From Ornithinimicrobium tianjinense (GTDB taxonomy: Bacteria; Actinomycetota; Actinomycetes; Actinomycetales; Dermatophilaceae), in the NCBI RefSeq assembly GCF_014636495.1, contig NZ_BMEM01000007.1:22734-86733 (forward strand): a stretch of 64,000 nt of DNA. Direction: 5' to 3'. Position 1 is the first letter of the stretch. Each line of letters opens with the position of its first letter. A model generated the notes under the pieces. That model saw nothing but the letters and a program-made list of their open reading frames with translations. It was not told the origin of the DNA and did no database searches. A program made the position numbers and the translations under genes. This document shows, one piece after another, positions 8,667 through 16,326 of the stretch.

Positions 8667-9100
8667 CGGGCCGGGTCCCGGGGGTCGTGACCGCGGGCGT
8701 AGCCCTCCCCAGGCGGCTGCTCGCCGGCGACGAACTCGGCGAACCGGCGCTCGTGGCGCTCCGCGCTGCGCCGGTAGAGCCAGGCGGCCGCGACGGCTGC
8801 CGGGTAGACGAGGACGCCGAGGCCGAGCCAGGTCAGCGGCAGCGGGCCGACGTGGACCTGGCGGGCGGCGGGGACGAGGGCCAGGACCACGGGCAGACCC
8901 AGGAGGACCGTGGCGACGGCGCCGAGCACGGTGAGGGCCAGCCGCAGCTGCGCGCGCAGCAGCCCCTGCAGGTAGAGCTCGCCGACGCCGGTCTGCTCCA
9001 CGAGCGCGACCCGGGTCCGGCGGCGGCGGGCCGGACGGGCGGCGCTGCGCGACGCGGTGACCCGCACTCGCTGGGTGGGCCGCGGCGCCGGGTCGCTCAT
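8663..9100 (-). CDS. Small two-helix membrane protein paired with the second symporter
   Basis: 145 residues: an Arg-rich cytoplasmic N-terminus (1-35), two hydrophobic helices (about 55-78 and 90-112), then a charged tail RRSAERHERRFAEFVAGE. It is stop-start coupled to the SSS permease, the same arrangement as DUF485 with actP, and its overall plan (two helices, tail ending with an amphipathic segment) is similar. I do not recognise the family; an accessory subunit of the symporter is an inference from position. A -10 TAGGGT lies 6 nt before the ATG. Confidence 0.75.
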   Translation of the reverse strand: MSDPAPRPTQRVRVTASRSAARPARRRRTRVALVEQTGVGELYLQGLLRAQLRLALTVLGAVATVLLGLPVVLALVPAARQVHVGPLPLTWLGLGVLVYPAAVAAAWLYRRSAERHERRFAEFVAGEQPPGEGYARGHDPRDPAR

Positions 9101-9106
9101 GCCGGA

Positions 9107-9112
9107 ACCCTA
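9107..9112 (-). promoter_or_regulatory. -10 hexamer TAGGGT for a leaderless transcript (small membrane protein-symporter)
   Basis: TAGGGT ends 6 nt before the ATG at 9100, so transcription would begin at the start codon. No Shine-Dalgarno sequence is present. Confidence 0.5.
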
Positions 9113-9143
9113 GCGCCAGCCTGGGCGATGGCTGCGGTGATGG

Positions 9144-9149
9144 TATTTT
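9144..9149 (+). promoter_or_regulatory. -10 hexamer TATTTT for the antitoxin gene, likely leaderless
   Basis: TATTTT ends 6 nt before the ATG at 9156; the short T-run is unusual here. No ribosome binding site is visible. Confidence 0.45.
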
Positions 9150-9155
9150 TCTGCC

Positions 9156-9407
9156 ATGCGAACCACCATCGACCAGGCGGGGCGGATCGTCGTGCCCAAG
9201 GCGCTCCGAGATGCCATGCACCTGAGCGCCGGGCGCGAGATCGACATCTCCTACGCGGACGGCCTGCTCGTGATCGAGGTCGTCCCCGCCGACGTCGAGG
9301 TGCATCCGGGGACGCCCGGCGAGCTGCCCGTCCTCACGGCCAAGGAGGACCTGCCCGTGCTGTCCTCCAGCACCGTCCGCGACACCCTCGAGTCGTCCCG
9401 GCGGTGA
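9156..9407 (+). CDS. vapB: AbrB/MazE-type antitoxin (VapB-like)
   Basis: An 83-residue swapped-hairpin AbrB DNA-binding protein. The N-terminal half carries the family pattern IDQAGRIVVPKALRDAM and GREIDIS; the C-terminal tail (about 45-83) would wrap around the toxin. Stop and the toxin start overlap as GTGA, as in many vapBC operons. The pair is expected to autoregulate. It sits inside the acetate cluster but on the opposite strand, so it is probably an independent insertion. Confidence 0.88.
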   Translation: MRTTIDQAGRIVVPKALRDAMHLSAGREIDISYADGLLVIEVVPADVEVHPGTPGELPVLTAKEDLPVLSSSTVRDTLESSRR

Positions 9408-9817
9408 GTCCGGCCACCTGCGACACCAGTGTCCTGGTGCCGGCTCTCCTGTCCTGGCACCAGCACCACGCGGCGGCGCGCGCCGCCCTGGCGGGCGGAC
9501 TGACGGTCCTGCCCGGCCATGTCCTCCTGGAGACCTACAGCGTCCTGACCCGCCTGCCCGCGCCTCACCGGATCTCCCCCTCGGACGCCCGCACGGCGCT
9601 CGCCTCCCTGGAGGCACGGCCGCTCCTGCTCCCCCCGGAGCGCCACGTCCACCTGATCGGGCAGCTCGCTCGCGTGGGTCTGGGAGGCGGCGCGGTCTAC
9701 GACGCCCTGGTCGCGGCGACGGCCCTGGAGCACGAGGTAGAGCTGCTGACGCTGGACCGTCGGGCGGTGCGCGCCTACGAGGTGGTCGGCGCGGCCTTCA
9801 GGGTGGTCCAGGCGTAG
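9404..9817 (+). CDS. vapC: PIN-domain toxin (VapC-like ribonuclease)
   Basis: A 137-residue PIN-domain RNase. The acidic quartet is intact: Asp7 (CDTSVL), Glu43 (LLETYS), Asp100 (YDALVAATA) and Asp118 (LTLDRR), so it should be catalytically competent. GTG at 9404 overlaps the antitoxin stop. The target RNA cannot be inferred. It converges on the LytTR regulator with only 6 bp between stops. Confidence 0.9.
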   Translation: MSPATCDTSVLVPALLSWHQHHAAARAALAGGLTVLPGHVLLETYSVLTRLPAPHRISPSDARTALASLEARPLLLPPERHVHLIGQLARVGLGGGAVYDALVAATALEHEVELLTLDRRAVRAYEVVGAAFRVVQA

Positions 9818-9823
9818 CAGCCC

Positions 9824-10600
9824 TCACTCGCCGACGACGAGGCGGCGGACCTCGCGCGCGTGGCGGCGGGCCACGGCCAGCTCGGGGCCGTCGCCGGAGA
9901 GCACGAGGCTGAGCTTGCCCTGGCTCTGCCGCACCTCGGCGACGTGACCGAGCGCCACGAGGGTGGAGCGGTGGATCCGCACGAACCCCGCGTCCGTCCA
10001 CCGCTCCTCGAGCGTGCTCAGCGGGACGCGGATCAGGTGCGAGCCCGACTGGGTGAACAACCGGGCGTAGTCGCCCTGGGCCTGGACGTAGCGCACGTCC
10101 GACCGCCGCACGAAGCGCGTCACCCCGCCGAGCTCGACGGCGATCCGCTCGTCCGCAGGCTCCGCGGCGTCAGCCGGCGCCGCACCCGCCAGGCCCCCGC
10201 CCGGGGCGACGGGTGCGGGAGAGCCGGCGTACGGCATACCTCCCAGGACGCGGTCGACCGCGCGCGTGAGGCGGTCGCGAGAGACCGGCTTGAGGAGGTA
10301 GTCGGTGGCCTGGACGGCGAAGGCGTCGACCGCGTGCTCCTCGTGAGCGGTGACGAAGACGACCTGCGGGCGGTCGGCGAAGCGGGCGATGACGCGCGCC
10401 AGCTCCATCCCGTCGAGGCCTGGCATCGAGATGTCGGAGAAGACGACGTCGACCGCACCCTCCTCCAGGGCGCGCAGGGCGTCGGTGCCGGAGGACGCCG
10501 GCTGCACGGAGCTGAACCGCCCGTCCTGCTCCAGGAGCCAGGTCAGCTCGGCGAGGGCGGGCGGTTCGTCGTCGACGACGAGGGCGCGCATGGGAGCCAT
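9824..10600 (-). CDS. LytTR-family response regulator
   Basis: A 258-residue two-component regulator. Receiver domain at 1-125 with the acidic pair D10/D11, phospho-acceptor D56 (FSDISMPG) and the conserved Lys in LLKPV near 104; an Ala/Pro/Gly-rich linker follows (about 125-150); a LytTR DNA-binding domain occupies 155-258 (VRYVQAQGDYARLFT, RIHRSTLV). It is 27 bp downstream of the histidine kinase and next to the symporters, a conserved actinobacterial layout. Expected to activate the symporter genes; see the direct repeats at 7068-7094. Confidence 0.93.
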   Translation of the reverse strand: MAPMRALVVDDEPPALAELTWLLEQDGRFSSVQPASSGTDALRALEEGAVDVVFSDISMPGLDGMELARVIARFADRPQVVFVTAHEEHAVDAFAVQATDYLLKPVSRDRLTRAVDRVLGGMPYAGSPAPVAPGGGLAGAAPADAAEPADERIAVELGGVTRFVRRSDVRYVQAQGDYARLFTQSGSHLIRVPLSTLEERWTDAGFVRIHRSTLVALGHVAEVRQSQGKLSLVLSGDGPELAVARRHAREVRRLVVGE

Positions 10601-10627
10601 GCTAGGAGGCGCGTGCCCGCCAGGCGG

Positions 10628-11833
10628 TCACGCCCGCACGCCGGGCGCGAACTTCGGCACCCGGAAGCTGGCCCGGGTGCCCAGACCCGGGGCGGTCTCC
10701 ACGACGAGGCCGTGGTCGTCGCCGTAGACCTGCCGCAGGCGCGCGTCGACGTTGCCCAGGCCGAGCGAGTCGGCCGGACCGCCCTCGGTGCCGCCGTCGA
10801 GCGCGCGACGGATGCGCTCGGGGTCGGTGCCGACGCCGTCGTCCTCGACGACGATCTCGGCCAGGTCGCCCAGGTCCGTCGCGGTGATCGACACCGTGCC
10901 GACGCCCTCCTTGCCGGCCAGTCCGTGGCGGACGGCGTTCTCGACCAGGGGCTGGACGACGAGGTAGGGGACGACGACCGGCAGCACCTCCGGGGCGATG
11001 AGCAGGTTGACGCGCAGGCGCTCTCCGAACCTGGCCTGCTCGAGGACGAGGTAGCGCTCGACGTTGCGCAGCTCGTCGGCCAGCGGGGTGAAGGCCCCGC
11101 CGCGGCGCAGCGCGTAGCGGGTGAAGTCGGCGAACTCGAGGAGCAGCTCGCGCGCCCGGTCGGGGTCGGTGCGCACGAAGCTGGCGATGGCGGTGAGGCT
11201 GTTGTAGACGAAGTGCGGGCTGATCTGGGCGCGCAGGCTGCGCAGCTCGGCCTCCATCGCGCGGGTGCGCTCGCGGTCCAGCTCCCCCAGCTCGAGCTGC
11301 CCGCCGACCCAGGTCGCCAGCTCCTCGGTCGCCCGGGCGAGCCCGGCGGAGGGACGGTCGGAGTATGCCGCCAGCGCGCCGGTCACGCGGTCGTCGACGA
11401 CCAGGGGTGCGACGACGCCGGCCCGGATCTCGCAGTCAGGGTTGGCGCACGGCAGGTCGGCGCGGGTGAGGACGACGACGTCGCCGCCCTCGAGGACCCG
11501 CCGGGCGTGGCCCAGCACCTGGTCCGCGTGGTGGTCGGCCCGCCCCGCCCAGCCGAGCAGCGCCTGGGTGTCGGTGAGCGCGACCGCGCGGGCCGCGAGC
11601 ATCAGGCGCAGGTTGCGCGCGGCCCGGGAGGCGGTGTCGCTGGTCAGGCCGGTGCGGAGCTGTCGGCCGGCCTGGCTGCCGAGCCGCAGAGTCTCGTAGG
11701 TGAGCCGGTCGGTCTCGGAGAGGAAGCCGCGCCGGACCCGGCGACGCAGCAGCCAGTAGACCGCGTGCCCCACCAGCACCACGGCGAGCACGACGATGGC
11801 CGTGGGCAGGTGGAGGGCGTCCTGGACCGGCAT
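10628..11833 (-). CDS. LytS-type sensor histidine kinase
   Basis: 401 residues: one N-terminal membrane helix (about 10-28), a GAF-like sensory region (about 60-185) containing a CxxxxC pair (CANPDC, near 129-134), then the His_kinase dimerisation motif AQISPHFVYNSLTAI with the phospho-accepting His near 206, and a HATPase_c domain with the N-box (PLVENAVRHG) and the glycine motifs. It has only one membrane segment rather than the multi-helix sensor of LytS/BtsS, so the signal is probably cytoplasmic. Pairs with the LytTR regulator downstream. Confidence 0.9.
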   Translation of the reverse strand: MPVQDALHLPTAIVVLAVVLVGHAVYWLLRRRVRRGFLSETDRLTYETLRLGSQAGRQLRTGLTSDTASRAARNLRLMLAARAVALTDTQALLGWAGRADHHADQVLGHARRVLEGGDVVVLTRADLPCANPDCEIRAGVVAPLVVDDRVTGALAAYSDRPSAGLARATEELATWVGGQLELGELDRERTRAMEAELRSLRAQISPHFVYNSLTAIASFVRTDPDRARELLLEFADFTRYALRRGGAFTPLADELRNVERYLVLEQARFGERLRVNLLIAPEVLPVVVPYLVVQPLVENAVRHGLAGKEGVGTVSITATDLGDLAEIVVEDDGVGTDPERIRRALDGGTEGGPADSLGLGNVDARLRQVYGDDHGLVVETAPGLGTRASFRVPKFAPGVRA

Positions 11834-11839
11834 GGCCCG

Positions 11840-11845
11840 ACCCTA
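11840..11845 (-). promoter_or_regulatory. -10 hexamer TAGGGT for the kinase-regulator operon, leaderless
   Basis: TAGGGT ends 6 nt before the ATG at 11833. No ribosome binding site is present between them. Confidence 0.5.
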
Positions 11846-11856
11846 CGACCACCCCG

Positions 11857-11892
11857 ACCGGACAGGCGCTCCGGTCACACCGGACAGGCGCT
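11857..11892 (-). repeat. Two copies of the 22-bp-period intergenic repeat
   Basis: On the minus strand AGCGCCTGTCCGGT occurs at 11857-11870 and again at 11879-11892, 22 bp apart. The core matches the arrays at 2831-2896 and 12494-12537. They lie just upstream of the histidine kinase promoter. Confidence 0.75.
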
Positions 11893-11957
11893 CTGACGCC
11901 GGAGGCTCGGTCGACGCCCTGCGGCACCGCACGCGTCCGTCGTCCCCGGCTTCAAAG

Positions 11958-12017
11958 CACACACTTCCGGCAAGGATTCGTTGGTTACGTCTCACGAATC
12001 CTTGCCGGAAGTGTGTG
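11958..12017. repeat. 60-bp element with perfect 24-bp inverted arms
   Basis: Arms 11958-11981 and 11994-12017 are exact reverse complements around a 12-nt loop; the arm begins CACACACTTCCGGCAAGG. It is much less GC-rich than its surroundings. It lies between the AhpD-like gene and the histidine kinase on the minus strand, so it may act as a terminator, but the length and composition resemble a REP-like or mobile palindromic element. Confidence 0.8.
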
Positions 12018-12099
12018 GCTTGGTCGCGGGTGTCTGCGCCGGTGGTTGGTGTATGTCGTGGTCCGAGTAGTACCCGGGCCACGGCGCGGACACGTCGCC

Positions 12100-12459
12100 T
12101 CAGGCCGGGTTCTCGCCGGAGAACTCCAGGAAGGCGTCCATCGCACGCGGGCCGTAGACGGTCGAGGGTCCGCCGTTCATGAGGATCGCGACGCCGAGCG
12201 CCTCGGCGACCTGCTGTGCCGTGGCGCCGGCACGGGCGGCCCCGCGGGCATGGCTGGCGATACAGCCGTCGCACTGCTTGGAGACGCCGATCGCGAGCGC
12301 GATCAGCTCCTTGGTCGCCACGTCGAGCTCGCCGGCCGAGAGCGCCGCCTTGTGGGTCGCGGAGTAGCCCGCGTAGACGTCGGGGATGCGGTTGCGCAGC
12401 TCGCGCGCCTCCCCGCGCAGGCCGTCGAGAACGTGCTGCCCGTGGTCACCGTGAGTCAT
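12100..12459 (-). CDS. AhpD-like carboxymuconolactone decarboxylase family protein
   Basis: A 119-residue all-helical protein with the AhpD-type redox motif: Cys63-x-x-Cys66 followed by His70 (CDGCIASH), preceded by the conserved Glu51 (TKELIALAIGVSKQ). Such proteins act as thiol peroxidase/disulfide oxidoreductase partners. It is the last gene in the direction of the iron transport operon, 108 bp after fbpC, but a -10 hexamer 7 nt before its ATG suggests its own leaderless promoter. A role in oxidative stress linked to iron uptake is an inference. Confidence 0.88.
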   Translation of the reverse strand: MTHGDHGQHVLDGLRGEARELRNRIPDVYAGYSATHKAALSAGELDVATKELIALAIGVSKQCDGCIASHARGAARAGATAQQVAEALGVAILMNGGPSTVYGPRAMDAFLEFSGENPA

Positions 12460-12466
12460 ACCCCGG

Positions 12467-12472
12467 AGGGTA
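12467..12472 (-). promoter_or_regulatory. -10 hexamer TACCCT for the AhpD-like gene, leaderless
   Basis: TACCCT (part of TATACCCT) ends 7 nt before the ATG at 12459. Confidence 0.5.
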
Positions 12473-12493
12473 TAGCAAGAGCCAGCACTGCGG

Positions 12494-12537
12494 CCTGTCC
12501 GGTCCGGCAGGAACGCCTGTCCGGTCCGGCAGGAAGG
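12494..12537. repeat. Two tandem copies of the 22-bp intergenic repeat
   Basis: Units 12494-12515 and 12516-12537, each CCTGTCCGGTCCGGCAGGAA plus two bases. They fill the gap between fbpC and the AhpD-like gene, directly upstream of the latter's promoter. Confidence 0.85.
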
Positions 12538-12567
12538 GCCGCAGGGGCGTCGGCCGAGCCTCCGGCC

Positions 12568-13683
12568 TCAGGGACTGGGGAAGACCCGCACCGGGCCGAT
12601 CACCTGCAGCCCGACGACGTCACCGACGTCCGGCACCTGGTGGCCGACGACGCGCGCCCGCAGGCCGCGGACCGGCACGCCGCTGACGAGCTGGAGGTCG
12701 GCGACCGAGTCGTGGCCGAAGTAGGTCACCGAGGTCACCCGGGCGTCGACCGAGCCTGCGCCGGGCGCCACCAGCGCCAGCTGCTCGGGCCGCAGCAGGC
12801 CCTCGACGGCACCGCGCGTCACGAAGCCCGCGGTCTGCAGGTTGCCGAGCGCGCACCGGAACTGCGTCTGGTTGGCCAGCCCGTGCACATAGATAGCGTC
12901 GCCGAGGAAGGCCGCCACGTGCGGGTCCGCCGGCTCGCCGTAGACCGTGCGGGGCGGCGCGATCTGCGAGAAGTGGCCCTCGCGCAGCACCGCGACCTCG
13001 TCCGCGAAGGACAGCGCCTCCGGCTGGTCGTGGGTCACGAGGATCGTCGTGGCGCCAGCTGCGCGCAGGGCCCGGCCGGTCGCCTCGCGGGTGGCCGTCC
13101 GCAGCGCGGTGTCCAGCGCCGAGAACGGCTCGTCGAGCAGGACCAGGTCGGGCTCGGGCGCGAGGGCCCGCGCGAGCGCCACCCGCTGCTGCTGCCCGCC
13201 GGACAGCTGGTCGGGGTGCCGGTCGGCCAGCGCCGCCGGCAGCTCCACCAGGTCGAGGAGCTCGAGCACGCGCGCCCGGTGCGCACGGTCGCGGCGGCCG
13301 AGCACGGGACGCGGCAGCCCGAAGGCGATGTTCCCGGCCACGCTGAGGTGCGGGAACAGCCCGCCGTCCTGGCGGACGTAGCCGATCCCCCGCCTCTCCG
13401 GAGCCACCCACGCTCCCGGCCCGGCGACGGTGCGTCCGCCCACGACGACCTCTCCGTCAGCCGGCCGCAGGAACCCGGAGATCACCTTGAGCAGCGTCGT
13501 CTTGCCGGACCCCGAGTCGCCGAGCACCGCCGTCGTGAGCCCCTCGGGCACCGTGAGGTCCACGCCGTGCAGGATCTCCGCGCCGTTGTAGCCGGCCCGC
13601 ACGCCGCGCAGCATCACCTTGCTCGCGGGCGGGTCCACGCTCACGGGCGCCTCCACTGCCTCGATCACCGCTCCATTGTTCAT
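12568..13683 (-). CDS. ABC transporter ATPase, ferric iron importer type (FbpC-like)
   Basis: 371-residue ATPase energising the importer. Walker A GDSGSGKTT (near 58), ABC signature LSGGQQQRVALARAL, Walker B LVLLDEPFSALD and the switch His in ILVTHD are intact. A C-terminal TOBE-type domain (about 275-371) follows, typical of the FbpC/PotA/CysA subgroup. Its ATG overlaps the permease stop (ATGA). Polyamine, thiamine or phosphonate import are alternatives for this subgroup, but the binding protein and the iron box point to Fe(III). Confidence 0.92.
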   Translation of the reverse strand: MNNGAVIEAVEAPVSVDPPASKVMLRGVRAGYNGAEILHGVDLTVPEGLTTAVLGDSGSGKTTLLKVISGFLRPADGEVVVGGRTVAGPGAWVAPERRGIGYVRQDGGLFPHLSVAGNIAFGLPRPVLGRRDRAHRARVLELLDLVELPAALADRHPDQLSGGQQQRVALARALAPEPDLVLLDEPFSALDTALRTATREATGRALRAAGATTILVTHDQPEALSFADEVAVLREGHFSQIAPPRTVYGEPADPHVAAFLGDAIYVHGLANQTQFRCALGNLQTAGFVTRGAVEGLLRPEQLALVAPGAGSVDARVTSVTYFGHDSVADLQLVSGVPVRGLRARVVGHQVPDVGDVVGLQVIGPVRVFPSP

Positions 13684-15314
13684 CGTTCCACCAGCTCGAG
13701 CACGTCGCGGGTATGCCGTGCGGCCGGGTCGTCCGCGGCCGCGTCTCCGCGGGTGGGCGCCTCGGCACCGGCGGTGACGATCTGCCGACGCAGCATCACG
13801 GTCAGCGGCACGGACAGGGCGATCATCACCGCGGCGTACGGCGCCGCCGCAGCGTAGTCCAGCTCGTCGCTCGCGCCCCAGAAGGCCAGCGCAAGGGTCT
13901 GCGTCCCGGTCGGCGCGAGGAGGAGGGTCGCGGTCAGCTCGGTCGAGATCGCGAGCGCCACCAGCACGAAGCCCGCCAGCACCGAGGGCGCCGCCAGCGG
14001 GAGCACGACGCGGCCGAGCACCCCGAAGCCGCCGGCCCCCAGGGCGCGTGCGGCCTCGGACAGCTCGGGCGGCGCGGCGGCCAGGCCCGAGCGCAGCGCC
14101 ACCATCGCGCGGGGCAGGAAGAGGATCGCGTAGGCCAGCAGGATCAGGGGCACCGTCTGGTAGAGCGCGGGGGCCCAGCGCACCGACAGGGTGACCAGCG
14201 CCAGGGCGACGACGACGCCCGGCAGCGCGCTCGCGACGAACGTGGTGCGCTCCAGCGCCGTCGCCAGCCAGCTGCGCGACCGGTCGAGCAGGACCGCCCC
14301 CGGCAGCCCCAGCAGGACCGCGAGCAGCCCGCCGCCGAGTGCCAGGCCGAGGGTGCTCAGGGTGACCCACAGCAGGTCGGCGGGCAGGCCCGCGGCCCCG
14401 CTCTGGCTCGTGCCCGCGAGCAGCCACCGGAGCACCATCGTCACCGGCACCACGACCGCCAGGGCGACGACGAGCGCCAGCCCCAGCAGGGATGGGACCG
14501 TCCAGCGGCCCAGCGGCTGGGGCAGCGCCCGCGCACCCGCGCCGGACCCGAGCCGCGACACCCTCGCCCGCCCGCGCGCCGCCACCTCCAGCGTGAGCAC
14601 CACGAGGCAGAGGACGAGCAGCACCGAGGCGAGCAGCGACCCACGGACGTCGCTGAACCCGACGGCATACTGCTGCAGGATCGCGGTCGTGAAGGTCTGG
14701 TAGCGCATCATCTCGAGCACGCCGTACTCCGCGAGCAGGTGCAGCGCGACCAGCAGCGCACCGCCGCTGATCGCCGGCCGCAGGCGCGGGAGCACGGTGC
14801 GGGCGAAGGTGCCGACGGGACCGACGCCCAGGGAGCGCGCGACCTCCTCCTCTCCGGCGTCCAGCGTGCGCAGCAGCGCCGCGACGGGCAGGAAGACGAA
14901 GGGGAAGTAGGACAGCGTGGTCACCAGCACCGCCCCGCCCAGGCCGACCAGCCCCGGCTGCCAGGAGATCCAGGCATAGCTGCTGACGAAGGCCGGCACA
15001 GCCAGCGGCGCGAGCATCAGCGTCCGCCACGTCGACGCCAGCGGCAGGTCGGTGCGCTCCACCAGCCACGCGGCACCGACCCCCAGCACGGTCGCCAGCG
15101 GCACGGTGAGCAGCATCAGCCACCCGGTGTGGGCGAGCAGCTCGGCGATCCGCGGGCGCAGGAGGTAGTCCCGCGCCTCCGCGACCCCGCCGGCCGCCGC
15201 CTGGCCCAGCACGACCAGGATCGGCAGGAGGGTGAGCAGCGCCACGGCCGCCGCCAGGGTGACGACGGCCGGCGCGCTGCCCAGCCCGGAGGCGCTCCTA
15301 GAGGATGCCGGCAT
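13680..15314 (-). CDS. ABC transporter permease with two fused transmembrane domains (FbpB-like)
   Basis: 544 residues, twice the usual permease size, with two BPD_transp_1 domains in tandem. An EAA loop is visible in each half: EVARSLGVGPVGTFARTVLPRLRP-like near 180 and EAARALGAGGFGVLGRVVLPL near 445. Fused permeases of this kind are characteristic of Fbp/Sfu iron importers. The ATG at 15314 lies inside the 3' end of the binding protein gene (17-bp overlap), implying translational coupling. Confidence 0.9.
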   Translation of the reverse strand: MPASSRSASGLGSAPAVVTLAAAVALLTLLPILVVLGQAAAGGVAEARDYLLRPRIAELLAHTGWLMLLTVPLATVLGVGAAWLVERTDLPLASTWRTLMLAPLAVPAFVSSYAWISWQPGLVGLGGAVLVTTLSYFPFVFLPVAALLRTLDAGEEEVARSLGVGPVGTFARTVLPRLRPAISGGALLVALHLLAEYGVLEMMRYQTFTTAILQQYAVGFSDVRGSLLASVLLVLCLVVLTLEVAARGRARVSRLGSGAGARALPQPLGRWTVPSLLGLALVVALAVVVPVTMVLRWLLAGTSQSGAAGLPADLLWVTLSTLGLALGGGLLAVLLGLPGAVLLDRSRSWLATALERTTFVASALPGVVVALALVTLSVRWAPALYQTVPLILLAYAILFLPRAMVALRSGLAAAPPELSEAARALGAGGFGVLGRVVLPLAAPSVLAGFVLVALAISTELTATLLLAPTGTQTLALAFWGASDELDYAAAAPYAAVMIALSVPLTVMLRRQIVTAGAEAPTRGDAAADDPAARHTRDVLELVER

Positions 15315-16326
15315 CCGTCATCAGGTCCGTGACCTGGTCGCTGTTGAGGGTGAAGGGATCGACCGGCGGGGCGTCCAGCCCGTCCAGCGGCGGGAGCGCC
15401 GGGTCGGACTCGACGTCCACGCCCACGGCATACTCCATGCTCTTGCTGGTGGCGAGGATCTCCTGGCCCTCCGGGCCGGTGACGAACGCCAGGAACTGCT
15501 GCGCCTGCTCGGCCTTGTCGCTGCCGGCGAGCACGCCGCCGGCGGACAGCGAGACGAACGCGCCCGGGTCCTGGTTGCCGAAGTAGTGCAGCTGGGTGTT
15601 GCCCGAGCCCGCCTTGTCGCCGGCCTGGTCGCGGTACCAGTAGTAGTGGTACATGATCCCGACCGGCACCTCGCCGGCGTTGACGGCCTTCATCGTGGCG
15701 ATGTTGTTCTGGTAGACGGTCGCGCCCCGCTCCAGACCCTCGAGCCAGGCGGTCGTCTCCGCCTCGCCGCGGTCGGCGAGCATGCCGGCGACGATGGCCT
15801 GGAAGTCGGCCCCGCCCGGCGCGCAGCCCCACCGGCCGTCCCACGCCGGGTCGGCGAGGTCCATCATCGACTGCGGCAGCTCGGCCTCGGTGATCTTGGA
15901 CGGGTTGTAGATGAGCACGGTCGACCGGGCCGCGATCGCCGTCCACAGCCCGCTCGAGGGCGCCATGCCCTCGCGGACCTGCCCGATCGTCGCCTCGTCG
16001 ACCGGCGCCAGCAGCCCGGCGCGCTCGACGACGGTCATCGCCGGGGAGTTCTCGGTGAGGAAGACGTCGGCCGGGGAGGCGTCACCCTCCTGCACGATCT
16101 GGTGACCCATCGAGGAGTCCTTGCCCGCGCGCACCTGGGTCTCGATGCCGGTCGCCTCGGTGAACGCCTTGGCCCACGCCTCGGTGACGTTCTGGTGCTG
16201 GCTGGAGTAGATCTGCAGCTTCTCCGGGTCCGGGACGTACTCCTCGCCCTTGCTGCAGGCGTTGAGCACGAACGGGGAGGCCAGCAGGCCGGCCAGCAGC
16301 GTGCGGCGGGACAGGGTGGGGCTCAC
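15298..16326 (-). CDS. Iron-type ABC transporter substrate-binding lipoprotein (FbpA-like)
   Basis: 342-residue extracytoplasmic binding protein. The N-terminus carries SRRTLLAG, a Tat-like twin arginine, and a lipobox ending in Cys24 (FVLNAC), so it should be a membrane-anchored lipoprotein. Mature part has the FbpA/AfuA pattern (LQIYSSQH; ADVFLTENSP; tyrosine cluster MYHYYWYRD, the usual Fe(III) ligands). GTG start overlaps the stop of the large ligase-acyltransferase gene by 4 bp (GTGA), so transporter synthesis is coupled to that enzyme. Confidence 0.92.
   Translation of the reverse strand: MSPTLSRRTLLAGLLASPFVLNACSKGEEYVPDPEKLQIYSSQHQNVTEAWAKAFTEATGIETQVRAGKDSSMGHQIVQEGDASPADVFLTENSPAMTVVERAGLLAPVDEATIGQVREGMAPSSGLWTAIAARSTVLIYNPSKITEAELPQSMMDLADPAWDGRWGCAPGGADFQAIVAGMLADRGEAETTAWLEGLERGATVYQNNIATMKAVNAGEVPVGIMYHYYWYRDQAGDKAGSGNTQLHYFGNQDPGAFVSLSAGGVLAGSDKAEQAQQFLAFVTGPEGQEILATSKSMEYAVGVDVESDPALPPLDGLDAPPVDPFTLNSDQVTDLMTDAGIL

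Noticed and set aside
9156..9817. VapBC as part of a phage-defence island
   Set aside because: No other defence genes surround it; it sits alone within a metabolic cluster.
12568..15123. Long frame joining the fbpC reading frame with antisense-like sequence upstream
   Set aside because: The first 480 codons are Arg/Ala/Gly shadow of the permease gene; fbpC starts at 13683 with ATGA coupling.
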